Assembly (NCBI GenBank): GCA_018646625.1
Contig: JABGUJ010000002.1
Span: 412,843 to 476,842, forward strand
DNA length: 64,000 bases
Direction: 5' to 3'
DNA from: Candidatus Woesearchaeota archaeon
GTDB taxonomy: Archaea > Nanobdellota > Nanobdellia > Woesearchaeales > JABGUJ01
This document shows, in pieces, positions 50,870 through 59,836 of this stretch. The notes beneath the pieces were generated by a model. That model saw only the letters and a program-made list of their open reading frames with translations. It ran no database searches and had not been told where the DNA came from. Every line of letters begins with the position of its first letter. The first letter of the stretch is position 1. The position numbers and the translations under genes were made by a program.

Positions 50870-51491
50870 TTCCTCTTCTTGCCAAGATGCCTTTTGTATT
50901 GTAATAGTGTTTAACTTCTTTAACGTAAGATACTAAGTCGGCAGATTCCTTGATTAATTCTGGCGCGTTTCGTCCAGTAAGAATTAATTCACAATTAGGA
51001 TGTTTTTCTTTCATCAAAGAAACAACTTTCTCAGGAGAGATTAACCCGGAGGCAGCAACGCAATTTATTTCATCCATGATTAGAATATCCCAGTCCCCTG
51101 ATTTGGCAATTTCTCTTGCGTGATCAAATGATCGTTCTATATTCTTCTCTTCGCTGTCGTCGACCGTAAAGCAATATCTGCAACTACCGCATTTTTCCTC
51201 ATCCCGCACAGTGATAAACTCGGGATCGGTTTTAGAAAGAGTATCAATCTTTAGTTGCTTGTGACTTTTTAAACAGCCTTTACCACATTGAATAAACATG
51301 ATTTTTTCAGAAGGTAAGTATTCGCAAGCAGTCACAAACTCTCCAGTGTATGAACCGCCTTTCAAAAACTGAACAATGTAAACTTTGAAGCCTTGACCAA
51401 TGGCCCGCATAGCGAGACCCATAGACGCAGTAGTTTTACCTTTACCTTCGCCTGTGTAAACTTGCACAAGTCCTAAGCTTGGATGAGCCAT
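50859..51491 (-). CDS. cobA: Cob(I)alamin adenosyltransferase, CobA/BtuR type
   Basis: A 210-residue P-loop enzyme making adenosylcobalamin. Walker A is GEGKGKTTAS, KVYIVQFLKGG follows, and DILIMDEINCV is the Walker B region. Unusually, the usual GRxGF substrate segment is replaced by a Cys-rich insertion (QCGKGCLKSHK through EEKCGSCRYC, five or more Cys) that may bind metal. ATG 51491 is preferred over a TTG six bases earlier. It sits right after the B12-dependent ribonucleotide reductase gene, which needs its product. Confidence 0.88.
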   Translation of the reverse strand: MAHPSLGLVQVYTGEGKGKTTASMGLAMRAIGQGFKVYIVQFLKGGSYTGEFVTACEYLPSEKIMFIQCGKGCLKSHKQLKIDTLSKTDPEFITVRDEEKCGSCRYCFTVDDSEEKNIERSFDHAREIAKSGDWDILIMDEINCVAASGLISPEKVVSLMKEKHPNCELILTGRNAPELIKESADLVSYVKEVKHYYNTKGILARRGIEY

Positions 51492-51508
51492 TATCAATCA
51501 CTTCAAAT

Positions 51509-53800
51509 TCAGCTACAAAACGAGTAGCCACACGCTGGACAAGATGCACAACCCTCACTTTGGTTCATCCTGCCCCCACATTCAGGGCAAGCGGATTTAT
51601 CGCTCTTCTTTGCGAGAGTTATTACTTTCTTTGGTTCTTCCTTCTTTGCCACAGTCTTCTTCGTTACTGTTTTCTTCGCATCAGGAACCTTCTTATCTTC
51701 TTTCTTAACGTGTTCTATGTTGAGAACTTGATTGTCCCTGCTTCCATCACGGTAAATAGTTACACCCTTACATCCTAGTTTGTAAGCCAGCATGTATACT
51801 TCTTCAACTTCTTTAACAGTTGCAGAGTTAGGAAAATTTACTGTTTTGGATACAGCATTATCACAATGTTTCTGGAATGCAGCTTGCATTCGGATATGCC
51901 ATTCAGGAGCTATGTCGTGTGCAACAACAAAACTAGATCGGATCTCTTCAGGAAGTTCTTCAATGTTTTGTATTGTGTCTTTATTTGCAATCTTCCTCAT
52001 CAAGTCTTCACTGTATACGCCCTTTTCTTTTGTTGCTCTTTCAAAGAATTTGTTAACGTATAGAAGTTCTTGAGCATCCATAACCCTTTTCATGAAACAG
52101 ATAGAAAAGTTAGGTTCGACGCCACCAGATGCTTCTCCGATCATACTTAATGTTCCGGTTGGAGCAATAGTTGTTCGAGTTGCATTTCTGATCTTAGGTT
52201 CTCCTTTCTCAGCAAAAATACTTTTCCTGAAGTTAGGGAATGCGCCTCTTTTCTTAGCAAGTTCCTGAGACATTTTTTTAGCCTCATCGTTAATGAACTT
52301 CATTACCTTCTCACCCATTTTAACTCCAGCTTCAGAGTTATAAGGAAGGCCTAACTGAACAAGCATGTCTGCCCAGCCCATCACACCTAGTCCAACTTTA
52401 CGGTTAGCTTTAACCATTTCGTCAATCTGAGGTAAAGGATATTTGTTCATATCAATAACATTATCTAAGAAATGAATTGCGCTTCGAGTTATTTCTCTTA
52501 AATGATCCCAATTAACCTTGCCGCTTTTTACAAATTTACCCAAGTTAATAGATCCCAAGTTACATGCTTCGAACGGAAGTAATGGTTGTTCTCCGCAAGG
52601 ATTGGTACTTTCAATCTCACCAACTTTAGGCGTTGGATTGTCCTTGTTGATTCGGTCTAGGAAAAGCATTCCTGGTTCTCCGTTGTTCCAAGCCATGGTA
52701 ACAACCAAATCAAACACTTGACGTGCGTTAAGTGTTCTTACAACTTTTTTATTCTTAGGCATTATAAGATCATAGTCTTTGTTGGCAATTACTGCCTTCA
52801 TAAACTTCTCAGTTAATCCTACAGAAATGTTAAAATTGTTTAGTTGATCATTTTTCTCTTTACAAGAGATAAACTCAAGAATATCAGGATGATCTACCCG
52901 TAGTACACCCATATTGGCGCCACGACGTTTACCACCTTGCTTCACAACATTAGTAGCTGCGTCAAAGACCTTCATGAAAGATATAGGACCAGATGCAACA
53001 CCTTTAGTTGACATGACTAGATCATTTTTCGGACGAAGTCTTGAGAATGAGAATCCTGTTCCGCCACCACTTTTGTGAATTAAAGCAGTATACTTAATGG
53101 AATCAAAGATTTCTTCCATAGAATCTCCAACAGGCAGTACAAAACATGCGGATAATTGCTGAATAGCGGTACCGGCGTTCATCAAAGTTGGACTATTAGG
53201 CAAAAACTCTAATTTGCTCATCATAGTGTAGAATTCTTCAGAAACTTCTCCAACATCTTTAGTTTTTTCACCATAAAAGGCATCAGCAAGAGCTATGTTT
53301 TCTGAGATTCTTCTAAATAGTTCTTCAGGGGTTTCTTTTAACTTACCTGTTTTATCTTTGAGCAAGTATCTTTCCTTAAGAACTCTAAGAGCGTTCTCGC
53401 TAAGATCAGTATCAATAAATTCACCAAGAATTGCAGATTTTCGTTCTCTTAATTCTCTGTGTTTCTGACGATAGATTATGAATGCTTTAGCAGTTTTAAC
53501 GTGGTTCTCTTCTATTAAAACCTTTTCCACTAAATCAGATATCTGTTCCACAGAAGGAATAGATTTGTGATGAAATGTTGAGTTCATCGACTCAATTACA
53601 CTTTCGGCAATTATTTCTGCCTTCTTTCGATCGTTCCCACCAACGGATTGAGCAGCATGAAATATTGCTTCCACTACTTTTTCACTGTCAAAAGGGACGA
53701 TAGATCCATCTCTCTTTCTCACTTGAGAAATACATTTCTTTTTAGTTTCTTTGTTGTCCTTAGCGATTTCCAACCACCTCTCTGAGCTCACTAAATACAC
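51509..53800 (-). CDS. nrdJ: Adenosylcobalamin-dependent ribonucleotide reductase (class II)
   Basis: A 763-residue reductase that makes deoxyribonucleotides. An ATP-cone allosteric domain (about 25-113), the SACF active-site Cys (219), NPCGE (400-404) and a C-terminal Cys cluster (CPECGG...CASCPACGYSFC) fit class II enzymes. The start is uncertain: GTG 53800, GTG 53791 and TTG 53773 are possible. TATAAAA at 53843-53850 and a perfect NrdR-type box at 53797-53812 lie at the promoter. The adenosyltransferase gene follows after 17 bases. Confidence 0.93.
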   Translation of the reverse strand: MYLVSSERWLEIAKDNKETKKKCISQVRKRDGSIVPFDSEKVVEAIFHAAQSVGGNDRKKAEIIAESVIESMNSTFHHKSIPSVEQISDLVEKVLIEENHVKTAKAFIIYRQKHRELRERKSAILGEFIDTDLSENALRVLKERYLLKDKTGKLKETPEELFRRISENIALADAFYGEKTKDVGEVSEEFYTMMSKLEFLPNSPTLMNAGTAIQQLSACFVLPVGDSMEEIFDSIKYTALIHKSGGGTGFSFSRLRPKNDLVMSTKGVASGPISFMKVFDAATNVVKQGGKRRGANMGVLRVDHPDILEFISCKEKNDQLNNFNISVGLTEKFMKAVIANKDYDLIMPKNKKVVRTLNARQVFDLVVTMAWNNGEPGMLFLDRINKDNPTPKVGEIESTNPCGEQPLLPFEACNLGSINLGKFVKSGKVNWDHLREITRSAIHFLDNVIDMNKYPLPQIDEMVKANRKVGLGVMGWADMLVQLGLPYNSEAGVKMGEKVMKFINDEAKKMSQELAKKRGAFPNFRKSIFAEKGEPKIRNATRTTIAPTGTLSMIGEASGGVEPNFSICFMKRVMDAQELLYVNKFFERATKEKGVYSEDLMRKIANKDTIQNIEELPEEIRSSFVVAHDIAPEWHIRMQAAFQKHCDNAVSKTVNFPNSATVKEVEEVYMLAYKLGCKGVTIYRDGSRDNQVLNIEHVKKEDKKVPDAKKTVTKKTVAKKEEPKKVITLAKKSDKSACPECGGRMNQSEGCASCPACGYSFCS

Positions 53801-53812
53801 AATATATTGTGT
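53797..53812. promoter_or_regulatory. NrdR-type box at the nrdJ promoter
   Basis: ACACAATATATTGTGT is a perfect 16-bp palindrome that matches the bacterial NrdR box consensus. It overlaps the earliest possible nrdJ start codon and lies about 30 bases downstream of a TATA box. A clear second box at the usual 31-32 base spacing was not found. Confidence 0.65.
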
Positions 53813-53950
53813 GTCGGCGAGAATATCTATACAACATACGCCATTTTATAGCAAGGCCAGCTCCTATTTAAAGATTACTAAATTCAATAATATATGTTAA
53901 ACCGCATAATCATTTATATCAGACACAATTACTAAGTAACAAAATAGAAA

Positions 53951-54874
53951 TCAAAGTTGACAACGTTTTTTGTAAAGATCCCATTTGAGATCTACATGCG
54001 CTTGCAACTCATCCAAAATGTGTTTATTTTCTGGTTTGAATATGTGTTTGAATCTTTTTTGATGCTTGATCCATTCAGTGATCGGTTTCTTGTTGTCTCC
54101 AGGATCAAAGTTTAGCTTCCATTTGCCTCGTTCAATCTCAACCAAAGGCCAAAAACAAGTTTCAACAGCCAACTTGGCCATCTTTATTGTCAGATGAGGA
54201 GGGTACTTCCACCCAGGGACACATGGACTTATTACATTTATGTAAGCAGGTCCTTTTGTTTCAAAAGCCTTCTTCGCTTTGTTGAAAAGATCCATATAAT
54301 TGTGAGGAGATGCTTGAGCTGCATAAGGAATATCATGAGCAGCAACAACTTGTAAGATGTCTTTCTTGAATTCTTCTTTACCTCTGTGTGCATCTCCAAC
54401 TTGACTAGTGTTAGTCCAAGCACCATGAGGAGTTGCAGAACTTCTTTGAATTCCTGTGTTCATATAGGCTTCATTATCTAGGCAAACGTAAACTACATCA
54501 TGACCACGCTCTAGTGTGCCAGAGAGAGATTGCAGACCTATATCATAAGTACCACCATCACCGCCGAATGCTAAGAATTTTATTTCTTTGTTAACTTTCC
54601 CTCTCCGTTTTAGTGCCAAATATGCACTTTCCACGCCAGATAGAGTAGCAGCAGCATTTTCAAACGCATTGTGAATGTAAGGTACTTTCCAGGCTGTTTG
54701 AGGAAATTCAGTTGATGAAACTTCAAGACAGCTAGTTGCACAAGAAACAACAATAGGGTTGTTGGTTGCTTTTGTAACTGCTCTAACAATAATGGATTCA
54801 GCACACCCAGGACAAAGTTTATGGCCTGATGTTAATCTTTCCTCTCCTTTTGATAGATCTTTTAAGGATGGCAT
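53951..54874 (-). CDS. porB: 2-oxoacid:ferredoxin oxidoreductase, beta subunit
   Basis: A 307-residue TPP-binding subunit with LCPGCAES and a GDGGTYDIGLQSLSGTLERG motif (TPP/Mg) followed by YVCLDNEAYMNTGIQRS. Cys residues for a 4Fe-4S cluster are present (CPGC, later Cys). It is the fourth gene of the gamma-delta-alpha-beta set and completes the enzyme that oxidises pyruvate (or another 2-oxoacid) to acyl-CoA and reduced ferredoxin. Confidence 0.93.
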   Translation of the reverse strand: MPSLKDLSKGEERLTSGHKLCPGCAESIIVRAVTKATNNPIVVSCATSCLEVSSTEFPQTAWKVPYIHNAFENAAATLSGVESAYLALKRRGKVNKEIKFLAFGGDGGTYDIGLQSLSGTLERGHDVVYVCLDNEAYMNTGIQRSSATPHGAWTNTSQVGDAHRGKEEFKKDILQVVAAHDIPYAAQASPHNYMDLFNKAKKAFETKGPAYINVISPCVPGWKYPPHLTIKMAKLAVETCFWPLVEIERGKWKLNFDPGDNKKPITEWIKHQKRFKHIFKPENKHILDELQAHVDLKWDLYKKRCQL

Positions 54875-54875
54875 T

Positions 54876-56063
54876 TTATTGTCTCACCCCCAAGCAACGA
54901 ACTTGAATCCCAAGTTCCCCGGTTTCAGAGATTTCTTTAATCTCATTAAATACTTTATGAACTAATTCCAGGTCAAGTTCTCTCCCACCAAGACCATAAA
55001 TATAATTAATAATATTAGGTTTAGCATCAGATTCATGAAATGAACTTCTTATTTCTGTGAAAACAGGACCACCGAAGCCACCAAAGCTAGCACTTCTGTC
55101 AAGCACAGCAATTGTTTTGGCATGCTTTAATTTTTCTACAATTAGTTTAAAATTAAATGGTCTAAATACCCTTACTTTCAATAAACCCACTTTTTTACCT
55201 TTGGCTCTTAGCTCATCAATAACATCCTTAGTTGTACCGCAACTAGAATTTAATGCAACAATTACTTCTTCAGCATCTTCCAATTGGTAGCCTTCAAAGA
55301 AATCATATTCCTTGCCAACTAATTTACCAAATTCAGAGAATACATCAGTTATCACATCAAAGGATTTTTCCATTGCATCGAGTTGTTGACGCTTATGTTC
55401 AAAATAATAATTGTACATATCAAAAGGACCCACAGTAACAGGATTATCAGTATCAAGTAAAGAATATTTTGGAGAGTATTCACCTATGAACTTCTTAACA
55501 TCATTATCATCAAAGATTTCTGTGTTTTGCATAGAATGACTAGTGATAAACCCATCTTGGCAAACCATAACAGGAAGATGTACATCAGGATGTTCAGCAA
55601 TCCTAACAGCCATTAGCGTGTTTTCATAAGCTTCTTGACTAGTCTCAGAGTATAGTTGTAACCAACCAGTATCTCTACAAGCCATGCTATCAGAATGATC
55701 ACAGTGAATATTAATTGGAGCACTAAGTGCTCTATTAGCAACGTTCATAACAATAGGTAATCTGCAAGATGCAGCAATGTAAACAATCTCAAACATCAAT
55801 GCTAAACCGTTAGCAGCAGTGGCAGTCATCGCTCTTGCGCCAGCGGCAGCCGCACCAACAACAGCAGACATTGCGCTATGTTCTGATTCAACAGTTATTA
55901 GTTCAGTGTCTACCTTGCCTTGTGCATAATATTTACAAAACCCATGCATAATAGGAGTTTGAGGAGTAATTGGATAGGCAGCAACAACGTCAGGATTAAT
56001 CTGTCTCATGGCTTCAGCCACAGCATCAGCACCAGTCATTGCCAGCATAGTTTTCTTAATCAT
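54876..56063 (-). CDS. porA: 2-oxoacid:ferredoxin oxidoreductase, alpha subunit
   Basis: A 395-residue alpha subunit, starting with TGADAVAEAMRQINPDVVAAYPITPQTP, the family N-terminus (trimmed here to position only: residues 10-37), and with ESEHSAMSAVVGAAAAGARA. Pyruvate is the most usual substrate for this subunit type. The gene overlaps porD by four bases and porB begins one base later. Confidence 0.93.
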   Translation of the reverse strand: MIKKTMLAMTGADAVAEAMRQINPDVVAAYPITPQTPIMHGFCKYYAQGKVDTELITVESEHSAMSAVVGAAAAGARAMTATAANGLALMFEIVYIAASCRLPIVMNVANRALSAPINIHCDHSDSMACRDTGWLQLYSETSQEAYENTLMAVRIAEHPDVHLPVMVCQDGFITSHSMQNTEIFDDNDVKKFIGEYSPKYSLLDTDNPVTVGPFDMYNYYFEHKRQQLDAMEKSFDVITDVFSEFGKLVGKEYDFFEGYQLEDAEEVIVALNSSCGTTKDVIDELRAKGKKVGLLKVRVFRPFNFKLIVEKLKHAKTIAVLDRSASFGGFGGPVFTEIRSSFHESDAKPNIINYIYGLGGRELDLELVHKVFNEIKEISETGELGIQVRCLGVRQ

Positions 56064-56380
56064 TTCTTTTCCTCTACAGAATTAGGAAAATCTCCTTCTT
56101 CTTCCATCTTTATAGCGTCGACAGGACATTCTTCTGCACACACGCCGCAACCTTTACAATAATCATAATTGAATTCTTTAAAATCCCCGTCTTTGCCTAC
56201 AACTGCGCAGTCTGGACAAACTGACCAGCAAATCATACAGTTGATGCATTTCTCAGGAATATGAATTGGTCTAGAGTCTCGCCACTCACCAGTTTTGTAA
56301 TCTTCACTACTACCTGGACGATCTACAACGCCGCCAATAGGTATTTCACTCCATTTCTTACCTTCATTGTTAGCAGTCAT
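56060..56380 (-). CDS. porD: 2-oxoacid:ferredoxin oxidoreductase, delta subunit (ferredoxin)
   Basis: A 106-residue ferredoxin-like subunit with two 4Fe-4S motifs: CINCMICWSVCPDC and CKGCGVCAEECPVD (CxxCxxCxxxCP). It passes electrons from the catalytic subunits to ferredoxin. It overlaps both neighbours by four bases, showing tight coupling in the operon. Confidence 0.94.
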   Translation of the reverse strand: MTANNEGKKWSEIPIGGVVDRPGSSEDYKTGEWRDSRPIHIPEKCINCMICWSVCPDCAVVGKDGDFKEFNYDYCKGCGVCAEECPVDAIKMEEEGDFPNSVEEKK

Positions 56381-56937
56381 ACAGAGATCACCTCATTATA
56401 GGCTCGCTCTGCAGCTTTAATATTTTTATCAGTAATTTCTTTTCCAAATTTGTAAAGCATCTCATCTTCAATGGCTTTTTTCACATCATCGAGAGAAAGA
56501 ATGCCAGTTGCTTTAGCTAATGCGCCGACCATGACAGTATTAGGTATAGGTCTGCCAAATTCTTCTTTAGATATTTTAGTAGCATCAACATAGAATAATT
56601 GTCCTTTGAAATCTAAGCACTCTCTCAAGCTTTCGCTTTGTAGTGCAGAGTTGACTAACATGAGTCCGTCTTGATCAATACCTTGGTTAATGAATCTCAT
56701 GGCTAAAAGAGTAGGATCTAGAACTACAACGGCAGTCGGATTCTTAATGCCACAATGAATTCGTATAGGTTTATCGCTGATTCTTAGAAAGATCTGTACA
56801 GGAGCACCTTGTCTTGCAGCACCATATTCAGGAAAAGACTGTATGTGTTTTCCTTTCAGAAGTGCACCTCTTGCAAATATCTCGGATGCGGTTTTTGCGC
56901 CTTGGCCTCCTCTGCCATGAAATCTAATCTGAATCAT
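56377..56937 (-). CDS. porC: 2-oxoacid:ferredoxin oxidoreductase, gamma subunit
   Basis: A 186-residue gamma subunit with the family start IRFHGRGGQGAKTASEIFA and FPEYGAARQGAPVQIFLRIS. It binds coenzyme A in related enzymes. It is the first gene of the POR operon. Confidence 0.93.
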   Translation of the reverse strand: MIQIRFHGRGGQGAKTASEIFARGALLKGKHIQSFPEYGAARQGAPVQIFLRISDKPIRIHCGIKNPTAVVVLDPTLLAMRFINQGIDQDGLMLVNSALQSESLRECLDFKGQLFYVDATKISKEEFGRPIPNTVMVGALAKATGILSLDDVKKAIEDEMLYKFGKEITDKNIKAAERAYNEVISV

Positions 56938-57059
56938 CGTTTAATGTAGATAGACTTTAGAACTGTCCATCACCTCTAGCAGAAGTTATGGATTTGCCTT
57001 TAAATAACTTTTGGAAGAAAAAAAGTTAACAAAGATAATAAACTCCGTTACTGAGTTAA

Positions 57060-57584
57060 TTATCCAAGTTTAAAGAAATCTATCGCTTTCTCAGGATCTA
57101 CTCTTGTGTAACCTTCTACTCCTGAAAAGAAATGATGTTCTTTTAACATATGCAACCCAAGATCTGTGAATCGCAGAGTTTCATCGTCTGAAGTTCTAGT
57201 AACAATGTAAGAATGTATGAGATACTTTATCTTTCCGGGATCAAGGAAAGGACATTTAACTGCGCCTTCAAAAGGAACGCCGCGAACAGAATAGTTAGAA
57301 TCAATTTCAGTACCACTACCCATCAAATCAGAAAAATCTCCTTGTAATCCTCTCGGACCATGAATCTCTTCAAATAAATGCCATCTACAGTCCTCTAACT
57401 TAGCAGCTATGTCCGCAACATCAACTTCCATTTCAGCTAAAACAAGCAAGTCATCAATAGCACGTTCAACTAAATTTTCATTTAATCCCATCACTAATTT
57501 CCCTCTCGAACGCATTTCTCGTTCAATCGAAACTAGTTCGGATGCAGAATACTTTTTAACAGATCTATATTTTTCTTCAGTCAT
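57060..57584 (-). CDS. Hypothetical protein, second of a paralogous pair
   Basis: A 174-residue soluble protein related to the preceding gene. Shared features are a helical N-terminal part, IDSNYSVRG, a CPFLD cysteine, a late LHMLKEHHFFSGVEGY and a final VDPEKAI. The conserved Cys and His residues suggest a metal site. Family not recognised. It overlaps the upstream paralogue by four bases. Confidence 0.6.
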   Translation of the reverse strand: MTEEKYRSVKKYSASELVSIEREMRSRGKLVMGLNENLVERAIDDLLVLAEMEVDVADIAAKLEDCRWHLFEEIHGPRGLQGDFSDLMGSGTEIDSNYSVRGVPFEGAVKCPFLDPGKIKYLIHSYIVTRTSDDETLRFTDLGLHMLKEHHFFSGVEGYTRVDPEKAIDFFKLG

Positions 57585-58084
57585 TCTAACCTCATAACTC
57601 TTATTGCATCGCCAGGATCTAATCTATAGGTCACATTTCCTTCAAAAAAATGATGATCTCTGACTAAATGCGGCATTAATTCTGGAAACGTTATTTCACC
57701 ACCAGTCAACTTGTTAAACACACGATAAACAACAGATGAACCTTCACAATCATCTAGAGGACACATCTCTTTACCTAAAGATAACTCAGCACTTACATGA
57801 TAGTTAGAATCAACATCATAACCACAACGAAAAGCAAGAAAAAGATCATCTTGAGGACCAGCCTCTTGTGCTTTTGCCTTAAAGGCATTAACAAAATGAT
57901 TTAATCTATCGACTATTTGTTCGTAAGTTACTCCTGCGCTCGCCAATACTTTTTGATCTTCACGAACAATCTCCATTAAATTATCATCAGTCGCTAGAAA
58001 GGTGCCGGGAGATTTTTGTTTAATCCACGCCTCCACCGCATGCAACTGATCATCAGTCATTTCGTCTAGTAGTTGTTTAGCCAT
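57581..58084 (-). CDS. Hypothetical protein, first of a paralogous pair
   Basis: A 167-residue soluble protein with the same plan as the next gene: VDSNYHVSAEL, a CPLDDCEGS segment with two Cys, LMPHLVRDHHFFEGNVTY and LDPGDAI. ATG 58084 is preferred over an upstream in-frame start. The pair looks like an old tandem duplication. Confidence 0.6.
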   Translation of the reverse strand: MAKQLLDEMTDDQLHAVEAWIKQKSPGTFLATDDNLMEIVREDQKVLASAGVTYEQIVDRLNHFVNAFKAKAQEAGPQDDLFLAFRCGYDVDSNYHVSAELSLGKEMCPLDDCEGSSVVYRVFNKLTGGEITFPELMPHLVRDHHFFEGNVTYRLDPGDAIRVMRLE

Positions 58085-58197
58085 AATTAGCACCTCTAGT
58101 TTGTTACCACTAAGTAGTCAAACACTTAATAATGTTTGTTGGAAATAATTTACTACAATACACAAGTTTTAAAAACAAAGAGCGGCTACAAGCAGAT

Positions 58198-58932
58198 ATG
58201 GAAGACCCTGAGTTAATGTTAGGATTAAAGGATTTTGGGCTAAATGATAAAGAAGCCAAGGTCTATTTGGCGACACTTAAACTTGGAAGTGCGAAGGCTA
58301 ACGATATTGCCAAAGAAGCAAGAATTTTGCGAGAGACAACATACTTTGTGATTAAATCTCTTGAAGAAAAAGGATTAATGGGTCATGTAATTAAATCAGG
58401 TACAAAATATTTTGAGGCAGCAAATCCTGAAAAGTTGATAGAAATTCTTGAAGAAAAAAAGTTCAAAGTTAAAAGAATAAAATCTAGACTCGATAAAATA
58501 AAAGAACAAGTATTCGAAAAGCCATCTGTTGAATTTTATGAAGGTGTTTCAGGAATGAAAACTGTAATTGACGATTTGATTAAGACCAAGAAAAAGATTC
58601 AAGGCTTTACTGCAACCAGTTCTATGTTTGAAGAATTAAAATATTATTACCCTAATTACATAAAGAGAAGAGCGGATAATAATATTAAAGCAGAAATAAT
58701 TACTGAAAAGTCTAGTGAGGCAATAACTTCTCGAATGAAAGATAAAGAAGAACTGAGAAAAACACGATTCTTCCCTGATAAGATGAGAATTAAAGATAGC
58801 ATTTACATTTATGGACAGAAGGTGGCCATAATCAATCCCAACAACTCAAAAATTGGAATAATTATAACAGACCCAGCTTTTAGTGATTCATTAAGAAAAA
58901 TATTTGGATTAGTATGGGACAAAGCTGAATAA
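58198..58932 (+). CDS. TrmB-family transcriptional regulator
   Basis: A 244-residue regulator: N-terminal wHTH (LNDKEAKVYLATLKLGSAKA), a coiled linker and a C-terminal sensor domain (VEFYEGVSGMKTVIDDLIK). ATG 58198 fits a TTTAAAAA box about 30 bases upstream; the frame is open further. It is divergent from the paralogous pair of unknown genes, which it may control. Confidence 0.85.
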   Translation: MEDPELMLGLKDFGLNDKEAKVYLATLKLGSAKANDIAKEARILRETTYFVIKSLEEKGLMGHVIKSGTKYFEAANPEKLIEILEEKKFKVKRIKSRLDKIKEQVFEKPSVEFYEGVSGMKTVIDDLIKTKKKIQGFTATSSMFEELKYYYPNYIKRRADNNIKAEIITEKSSEAITSRMKDKEELRKTRFFPDKMRIKDSIYIYGQKVAIINPNNSKIGIIITDPAFSDSLRKIFGLVWDKAE

Positions 58933-59790
58933 TTATACATTAATCTCTTGAAAGATAGTGCAAGTTCTGCAGATCTCGCCACTAGTTGGCTCTCCACAGA
59001 GTTTACATGAAGGAATGTTAACAGTTTCTGTTCTTTTATCGTGAGACATTACCCATTGATGGAAATCCACTATGTTTTGTTTTACGTTTTTTTGCTTCTC
59101 TTCGAGATCATTAAGTATGTTCAAAAAACCTCTACGGTATGCATTAGTAGAACAAGGGCAGATTTCATAATTCACAGGAAATTTCATAATCTTTGAGTAT
59201 CTTATGATTTCTTTCTCAGAAATATCATACAGAGGTTTTACTCTCTGCACAAACCCTTTAGCATTACTCGAACCTGTTTTTGGTCCTTTCTTAAATGCCA
59301 AGTTCATGTCTCCTCTAACAAGATTCATGATAAAAGCTTGAGCTTCGTCATCCAGATTGTGGCCAGTAGTAAGATAATTAAATTTGTATTTCTTAGAATA
59401 TTTGTTGATAAGATATCGTTTTAGTATTCCGCAAAGCATGCAAGATGAATATTTGTATCCTTTTTCATTAAGAATGGAACGCATGTAACAAAGAGATTTC
59501 CCAAACTCATCTCTGAAAGAAACAATATGGAGCTTTACCTTCAGATCATCACACACCTGTATTAGATTATCAAGATTTACCTTGGTGTAGTTTCCAATAG
59601 CTGCGTCAATTGTCAATGCCTCTACTTTGTAGCCTAACTTCTTTAGAATATGTAAGCAAACAGTAGAATCCTTACCACCCGATACCGCAACACCAACTAA
59701 ATCCTTCTTAGCAAATAAAGAATATTTCTTTATAGAATCCTGTACTTTAGACTCAACTTTCTCAAGGAATTTGGCATCTGATGCGTTCAT
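58933..59790 (-). CDS. tRNA thiolation ATP pyrophosphatase, TtuA/TtcA-like
   Basis: A 285-residue PP-loop ATPase with SGGKDS (37-42), SSCMLCGILKRY (cysteine pair for the Fe-S cluster), TGHNLDDEAQAF and CPCSTNAYRR, typical of tRNA 2-thiolation enzymes such as TtuA. A C-terminal zinc motif (CKLCGEPTSGEICRTC) is present, but the N-terminal zinc finger of TtuA is missing. It probably thiolates a tRNA uridine or cytidine. It converges on the TrmB-type gene without a gap. Confidence 0.88.
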   Translation of the reverse strand: MNASDAKFLEKVESKVQDSIKKYSLFAKKDLVGVAVSGGKDSTVCLHILKKLGYKVEALTIDAAIGNYTKVNLDNLIQVCDDLKVKLHIVSFRDEFGKSLCYMRSILNEKGYKYSSCMLCGILKRYLINKYSKKYKFNYLTTGHNLDDEAQAFIMNLVRGDMNLAFKKGPKTGSSNAKGFVQRVKPLYDISEKEIIRYSKIMKFPVNYEICPCSTNAYRRGFLNILNDLEEKQKNVKQNIVDFHQWVMSHDKRTETVNIPSCKLCGEPTSGEICRTCTIFQEINV

Positions 59791-59836
59791 AATGCCTAGC
59801 TATGGCTCTGTCTTAAAAAGCTTACTGATTAAAGAA

